Assembly (NCBI GenBank): GCA_934636425.1 | Contig: CAKUAV010000022.1 | Coordinates: 1-26,520 of the forward strand | Length of the DNA stretch: 26,520 nt | Reading direction: 5' to 3' | Source: an uncultured Clostridia bacterium | GTDB lineage: Bacteria > Bacillota > Clostridia > Christensenellales > Aristaeellaceae | Part shown: piece after piece, positions 22,861-26,520 of the stretch | Layout of the letters: the number at the start of each line of letters is the position of its first letter | Position numbering within the stretch: position 1 is the first letter of the stretch | Notes under the pieces: model-generated | What the model saw: the letters and a program-made list of their open reading frames with translations, nothing else | Told to the model about the DNA's origin: nothing | Databases searched by the model: none | Program-made: the position numbers and the translations under genes

Positions 22861-23205
22861 CCGTCTCACGTCGCATTCAGAACTGGAACGCACGGTAGTT
22901 GAAGCCATTTCGGTTTGGCAGCGCGCAGTTCATCGACGCACAGTCAGAAGCCTCCAAGAAGCGGCGCAAAAAGCATCCTCGATATATCGCTCGCGTTCTC
23001 GCAGTCTTACGCCGCATTCAGCACTGGAACGCGCGGCCATTTCAAGACCGCGCCGCGTTCAGAGCGGAAACGTGCGGCGCTTGAATTCCTCTTTAACCCA
23101 GCCGATCGACGAAAGGTCATGCGCAATTCGGCGGGGTATGTCAGGAGCTTCCAAATTAATTAAAACGACGCAAAAAAACTCCTCGCCATATTGCCTGGAG
23201 TACTT
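22861..23205. repeat. Degenerate duplication between dxr and rseP
   Basis: Two diverged units in the 570-bp gap. CGCATTCAGAACTGGAACGC near 22871 recurs as CGCATTCAGCACTGGAACGC near 23012 and more loosely near 23055. Downstream of each, CCTCCAAGAAGCGGCGCAAA...CATCCTCG (about 22952) resembles CTTCCAA...GACGCAAA...ACTCCTCG (about 23150). The second block includes the dxr terminator, so the unit seems to derive from the region just after dxr. No gene recognised; a 133-codon frame across it mirrors the repeat and lacks support. 22640-22860 holds only the rseP promoter. Confidence 0.55.
23172..23201 (-). terminator. Probable terminator after dxr
   Basis: Minus strand ACTCC...GGAGT (23201-23197 with 23182-23178), with possible extra GC pairs within the loop, followed by seven T. 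It begins just 5 bp after the dxr stop. The short stem makes it a weak to moderate terminator. Confidence 0.5.
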
Positions 23206-24363
23206 TTAAAGCATACGCTGGGCCAGCGCCCTGAGCGCATCCCGCGCCAGGCTCCGCGCGCGTTTGTCGGCCTCGTAAACGTCGCCGATTTCCCGCACGG
23301 GCGCATTCTGAGTGCGCGCGAGGACTTCCGCCACCGTCCGCGCAATGCCGCCGAACGGTATGCGCTCATCGAGGAACGCCGCGACGGCCTCCTCGTTCGC
23401 GCCGTTGAGCGCCACGGGCATGACGCCGCCCGCCTTCTGCGCGTCGATCGCCATTCTCAGGCAGGGGAAGCGCTCCATATCGGGCGCTTCGAACGTCAGC
23501 GACGCTATGCGCGCAAAGTCCAGCCGCTCGCCGCCGAACGGTATGCGGCGGGGATACCCCATCGCGTAGCCGATCGGCACGCGCATATCGGGCGCGCCCA
23601 GCTGCGCCAGCACCGCGCCGTCCTCAAACTCGACCATCGAGTGGATCACGCTCTGCGGATGCACGATTACGTCGATCTTTTCCATCGGCATACTGAACAG
23701 ATGATGCGCCTCGATCACCTCGAAGCCCTTGTTCATCATGCCCGCGCAGTCCACGGTGATCTTCGCGCCCATATTCCATGTGGGATGCCCCAGCGCCTGA
23801 GCGCGCGTCGCCCGCTCGACGTCGCGCTTTTCCCATGTGCGGAACGGCCCGCCCGACGCGGTCAGTATCAGCCGCGATACGGGATTGCCGCCCTGCGCCT
23901 GAAGGCACTGGAATATCGCCGAATGCTCGCTGTCCACCGGCACGATGGGCTTATGAAGCGCCGCCGCCCGGCTCATGACCAGCGCGCCGCCGGTCACAAG
24001 CGATTCCTTGTTGGCCAGCAGCAGCCGCCCGGACACCTCCAGCGCCGCCAGCGCCGCCGGAAGCCCCGCGACGCCCACGACCGCCGACAACACGTCGTCG
24101 ACCTTCGCCGCCAGCACCGCCTGCCGCACCGCATCCTCGCCGAAATACCACTGACAGAAGCGCACGTCCTCGGGAAGCGCGTCCGGCTCTACGGTCAGCG
24201 CCGCCACGGCAGGACGAAACTCGCGCACAAGCTCGAACAGCGCCTCCGCGCGGGAATGCGCCGTCAACAGCGTCACATTAAACTGATCGGGCACGCGCCG
24301 CGCCACGTCCAGCGCCTGCCGCCCTATTGAGCCGGTCGCTCCCAATATAGCCAACGTCCTCAT
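23206..24363 (-). CDS. dxr: 1-deoxy-D-xylulose 5-phosphate reductoisomerase (MEP pathway)
   Basis: 385 aa, full length. Dxr (IspC) rearranges and reduces DXP to MEP with NADPH and a divalent metal. NADPH loop GATGSIG (8-14), LLANKES (115-121), metal ligands D144 and E146 in VPVDSEH, and E218 in NKGFEVIEAH; HPQSVIHSMVEF (235-246) is the conserved substrate-domain block. The ATG overlaps the cdsA stop (ATGA, 24360-24363), showing coupled translation. Last gene of the frr-uppS-cdsA-dxr run. Confidence 0.97.
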   Translation of the reverse strand: MRTLAILGATGSIGRQALDVARRVPDQFNVTLLTAHSRAEALFELVREFRPAVAALTVEPDALPEDVRFCQWYFGEDAVRQAVLAAKVDDVLSAVVGVAGLPAALAALEVSGRLLLANKESLVTGGALVMSRAAALHKPIVPVDSEHSAIFQCLQAQGGNPVSRLILTASGGPFRTWEKRDVERATRAQALGHPTWNMGAKITVDCAGMMNKGFEVIEAHHLFSMPMEKIDVIVHPQSVIHSMVEFEDGAVLAQLGAPDMRVPIGYAMGYPRRIPFGGERLDFARIASLTFEAPDMERFPCLRMAIDAQKAGGVMPVALNGANEEAVAAFLDERIPFGGIARTVAEVLARTQNAPVREIGDVYEADKRARSLARDALRALAQRML

Positions 24364-25202
24364 AGCGCCGCCCCCATAAACAATCCGCAGTAAATGTGAA
24401 ACACGACGATGCTGAACAGCACGCTGTCAATCCTGTCCATGATGCCGCCGTGCCCCGGCAGAATGTTGCTGTAGTCCTTCACGCCGCACCATCTCTTGAC
24501 CGTCGAGGCGGCCAGATCGCCGATCTGAGAGGCTGCGCCCGCCAGCAGCGACACCAGCAGCAGCGCCCAGACATTGGGCATATCCGCCGCCGTCACGGCC
24601 ACGCCGCGAATGAGCATGATCAGACGCGCGATGAGCATCACCGGCGGCACGACCACGACCGAGCCCAGCAGCCCGCCGAGCGCGCCCTCGACCGTCTTTT
24701 TCGGGCTGATGACCGGCGCGAGCCTGCGCTTGCCCCACTTGCGGCCAATCGCCCATGCGAAGACATCCGAGAGGAGCGCCACGGCAAAGGAGAGACCCAT
24801 GATCAGCGTGGCCGCGTAGGGCGAGGGAATATCCTGAAGCGGATAGAACATCGTGAGCGTCAGCCCGGGATAGGCCAGCGTCACGACCGTGCCCGCGATG
24901 CGCTCAAACGCCGGCTTGCCGCTCAGCACCACAGCGCCCATGCCCAGCAGCACGAACACGATAAACAGCGGCAGCATGGCCTCTTCGCCCATGAGCAGAT
25001 AGACCGGCATGGACAAAGCGGCATAGAGCGGCGCGACCCACTTGACCGGCTTCATGCCGCCCTTCTCGAGCGCGCCCTGCATCTCGCAGACGGCCATCAG
25101 TGTGATGAGCGCCATAAAAACGCGCATGATCGGCCCCTGTACAATCCATAGAAGCACCAGCCCCGCGGCCAGCGCCAGCCCGGTGGATATTCTCTTGATC
25201 AT
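24360..25202 (-). CDS. cdsA: Phosphatidate cytidylyltransferase
   Basis: 280 aa integral membrane protein with about eight hydrophobic segments. It makes CDP-diacylglycerol from CTP and phosphatidate, the branch point of phospholipid synthesis. The CTP-transferase signature occurs near the C-terminus: KRWCGVKDYSNILPGHGG followed by IMDRIDS, with the conserved K, D, PGHGG and DR.D. Starts within the uppS stop (ATGA, 25199-25202). Confidence 0.96.
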   Translation of the reverse strand: MIKRISTGLALAAGLVLLWIVQGPIMRVFMALITLMAVCEMQGALEKGGMKPVKWVAPLYAALSMPVYLLMGEEAMLPLFIVFVLLGMGAVVLSGKPAFERIAGTVVTLAYPGLTLTMFYPLQDIPSPYAATLIMGLSFAVALLSDVFAWAIGRKWGKRRLAPVISPKKTVEGALGGLLGSVVVVPPVMLIARLIMLIRGVAVTAADMPNVWALLLVSLLAGAASQIGDLAASTVKRWCGVKDYSNILPGHGGIMDRIDSVLFSIVVFHIYCGLFMGAAL

Positions 25203-26029
25203 GCCTTATCGTCTCCTTTTGCGCCGGTTTTCACGCCGCCGAAGCGCCGGTCGCGCTTCTGATAGGCCGCTATGGCCTCATGCAGCGCGCGCACGTCGAA
25301 ATCCGGCCACAGCGTGTCGGTCACGACAAACTCCGCATAGGCGATCTGATAGAGCAGGAAGTTCGAAATGCGCATCTCGCCGCTGGTGCGGATCAAAAGA
25401 TCCACATCGGGCAGACCGTGCGTGTAGAGCGCGTTCTCCAGATCGGATCGCGCGATGTCCTCCGGCCTGATCTCGCCCGCGGCCGCGCGCGCCGCCAGAG
25501 CCTTCGCCGCGTGCAGCAGCTCGTCGCGCCCGCCGTAATTGAGGGCGATGTTGAGCTTGAGGCCCGCGTTGTCCTTTGTGCGCGCCATGGCGGCGTTCAC
25601 CGCGTCCCTTTGCGGCTGCGGCAGGCCGTCCACGTCGCCCAGTATGCGTATGCAGACGTTCTTTTCGTCCAGCTCGTCGATTTCGGAGCTGAAATAGGCC
25701 AGCAGCAGTCCCATCAGCGCGCCCACCTCCTCGGCGGAGCGCTTCCAGTTTTCCGTCGAAAAGGCATAGATCGACAGCGCCTCTATGCCGATGTGGTCGC
25801 ACTCGCGGATGATCTCGCGCAGCGCTTCCACGCCCGCCTTGTGTCCGGCCGTGCGGGGCAGCCCCTGACGCGTCGCCCAGCGGCCGTTGCCGTCCATGAT
25901 GATTGCGATGTGGCGGGGCAGCGCCGCGTGCTCCTGCCGCCCCTCGAAAGCGTCTTTTCTGCGTATGCCAAGAAGGCGTGAGCAGGCCTCCCACCACGCC
26001 TTCCTGGACTGTTTATGCTCGGATGTCAT
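25199..26029 (-). CDS. uppS: Undecaprenyl diphosphate synthase (cis-isoprenyl transferase)
   Basis: 276 aa. UppS condenses IPP onto farnesyl-PP in cis to give the C55 carrier for peptidoglycan. Signatures: HIAIIMDGNGRWA (40-52) with catalytic D46, FSTENWKR (90-97), and IRTSGEMRISNFL (213-225) with the RxSGE..RISNF..WQ pattern (here Y in place of W). About 35 residues precede the usual start (KQSRKAWWEACSRLLGIRRKD), a basic amphipathic extension that could touch the membrane; the start is supported by the ATGA overlap with the preceding gene. Confidence 0.96.
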   Translation of the reverse strand: MTSEHKQSRKAWWEACSRLLGIRRKDAFEGRQEHAALPRHIAIIMDGNGRWATRQGLPRTAGHKAGVEALREIIRECDHIGIEALSIYAFSTENWKRSAEEVGALMGLLLAYFSSEIDELDEKNVCIRILGDVDGLPQPQRDAVNAAMARTKDNAGLKLNIALNYGGRDELLHAAKALAARAAAGEIRPEDIARSDLENALYTHGLPDVDLLIRTSGEMRISNFLLYQIAYAEFVVTDTLWPDFDVRALHEAIAAYQKRDRRFGGVKTGAKGDDKA

Positions 26030-26223
26030 CGGTGATCCTCGTCTTTTACTTGATCGGGGAAGCGGGCGACGGTCAGCCGTCCGTCGGGCTGAGCGCGCAC
26101 GACGCGCGCCGTTCCGTCCGGCGCGTTTTTCGGCGCCGCCGTCCAGACGATTTTCGGCTCAACGCCCATTTCCTTCAGCCGCGCCGCCGCTTCCTCCAGC
26201 GTCATTCCCAGCAGAGAGGTCAT
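26026..26223 (-). CDS. Small single-domain PASTA-like protein
   Basis: 65 aa lying between frr and uppS with ATGA overlaps on both sides (26220-26223 and 26026-26029), which strongly supports that it is a real, coupled gene. LLGMTLEEAAARLKEMGVEP is the start of a PASTA domain (V/L..M....A...L...G), and RVVRAQPDGRLTV fits its final strand, where the usual form is V..Q.P..G. There is no signal peptide or membrane segment, unlike PASTA domains of PBPs and Ser/Thr kinases that face the wall. A cytoplasmic one-domain PASTA protein has no known role that I can name. Confidence 0.8.
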   Translation of the reverse strand: MTSLLGMTLEEAAARLKEMGVEPKIVWTAAPKNAPDGTARVVRAQPDGRLTVARFPDQVKDEDHR

Positions 26224-26520
26224 ACGGCCATGATCTCTTTTTCCTTCTCAGCGCTGATGCGGTCGGCTTCCTTGACGGCGTTGTCGGTGGCCTTCTGCAG
26301 CTCGGTCTCGGCGGTCTTGGCCTCGTCCTCGGTGATGACGGAGTCCTTCTTCATCTTCTTGATCTGCTCGTTGGCGTCGCGGCGAATGGCGCGCAGGGCG
26401 ACCTTGCCCTCCTCAACCTGCTTGCGAACCTGCTTGCACAGATCCTTGCGGCGCTCCTCGGTCAGCTCCGGGAACACCAGACGGATGACCTTGCCGTCGT
26501 TGGAGGGGTTCAGGCCCAGA
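26220..26520 (-). CDS. frr: Ribosome recycling factor, C-terminal part, cut by the window edge
   Basis: About 99 codons of the C-terminal portion; the 5' end lies outside the window. RRF, with EF-G, splits post-termination ribosomes. The family core is plain: NPSNDGKVIRLVFPELTEER, then LRAIRRDANEQIKKMKKD and a long helix ending KEKEIMAV, which together make the second arm of the three-helix bundle. Its TGA overlaps the start of the small PASTA-like gene. Upstream tsf and pyrH would be expected from the common gene order. Confidence 0.95.
   Translation of the reverse strand, partial: LGLNPSNDGKVIRLVFPELTEERRKDLCKQVRKQVEEGKVALRAIRRDANEQIKKMKKDSVITEDEAKTAETELQKATDNAVKEADRISAEKEKEIMAV

Noticed and set aside
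22808..23209. 133-codon plus-strand frame between dxr and rseP
   Set aside because: No ribosome site, low-complexity product that merely repeats with the DNA duplication (SHSELER / PHSALER).
20381..24330. Plus-strand frames of 502, 393 and 379 codons opposite ispG, rseP and dxr
   Set aside because: Antisense shadows of well-known genes, with no recognisable product.

Overview
The window is GC-rich (about 60% or more by eye) and reads as the chromosome of a Bacillota member of the Clostridia type, probably an uncultured gut anaerobe. The reasons are the gene order frr - uppS - cdsA - dxr - rseP - ispG, a TrkA/TrkH potassium system, clostridial-style radical SAM and PlsY-like proteins, an EFR1-type flavodoxin-ferredoxin fusion, a glycyl radical enzyme (oxygen-sensitive chemistry), a mucin-type GH89 glycosidase, and AGGAGG-like ribosome binding sites with several extended -10 (TGnTATAAT) promoters. 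No tRNA, rRNA, CRISPR array, transposase or phage gene was seen. Genus-level placement is not possible from reading alone.

Layout. 75-3510: a radical SAM/SPASM enzyme (+) and a PlsY-like acyltransferase (+), with a divergently transcribed full-length paralogue of the radical SAM enzyme (-) that has lost the cluster cysteines. 3607-6413: trkA-trkH (-). 6603-7100: wreck of a GH2 glycosidase (-). 7130-9274: MATE transporter and EFR1-type flavodoxin/ferredoxin (-). 9388-10914: promoter, two tandem ~157-bp repeats and a secreted transglutaminase-like protein (+). 10915-11700: terminator-like hairpins and 164-bp tandem repeats that copy the 3' end of the next gene. 11701-16876: GH89 alpha-N-acetylglucosaminidase (-), AraC regulator (-) and divergent short glycyl radical enzyme (+). 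16966-17890: four tandem copies of a 259-298-bp non-coding repeat. 18050-19153: SGNH hydrolase (+) and a DtxR/MntR metal regulator (-), convergent. 19686-26520: housekeeping run on the minus strand, read from the right edge: frr (partial), a one-domain PASTA-like protein, uppS, cdsA, dxr, a 570-bp degenerate repeat spacer, then rseP, ispG and a membrane-anchored metallophosphoesterase.

How the genes work together. dxr and ispG are two steps of the MEP isoprenoid pathway, uppS uses its products to make the undecaprenyl carrier, cdsA makes CDP-diacylglycerol, and rseP is the site-2 protease that usually travels with them; the ATGA overlaps from frr to dxr imply one translationally coupled transcript. 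The radical SAM/PlsY pair suggests lipid chemistry but this is only context. The AraC/glycyl radical enzyme/GH89 block looks like a small inducible carbohydrate locus.

The most unusual material is (1) the cysteine-less radical SAM paralogue facing the intact enzyme, (2) the short, uncharacterised glycyl radical enzyme without a nearby activase, and (3) four distinct families of local tandem repeats in this one window, one of which is made from the tail of a glycosidase gene and one of which lies in the probable 5' leader of a secreted protein.
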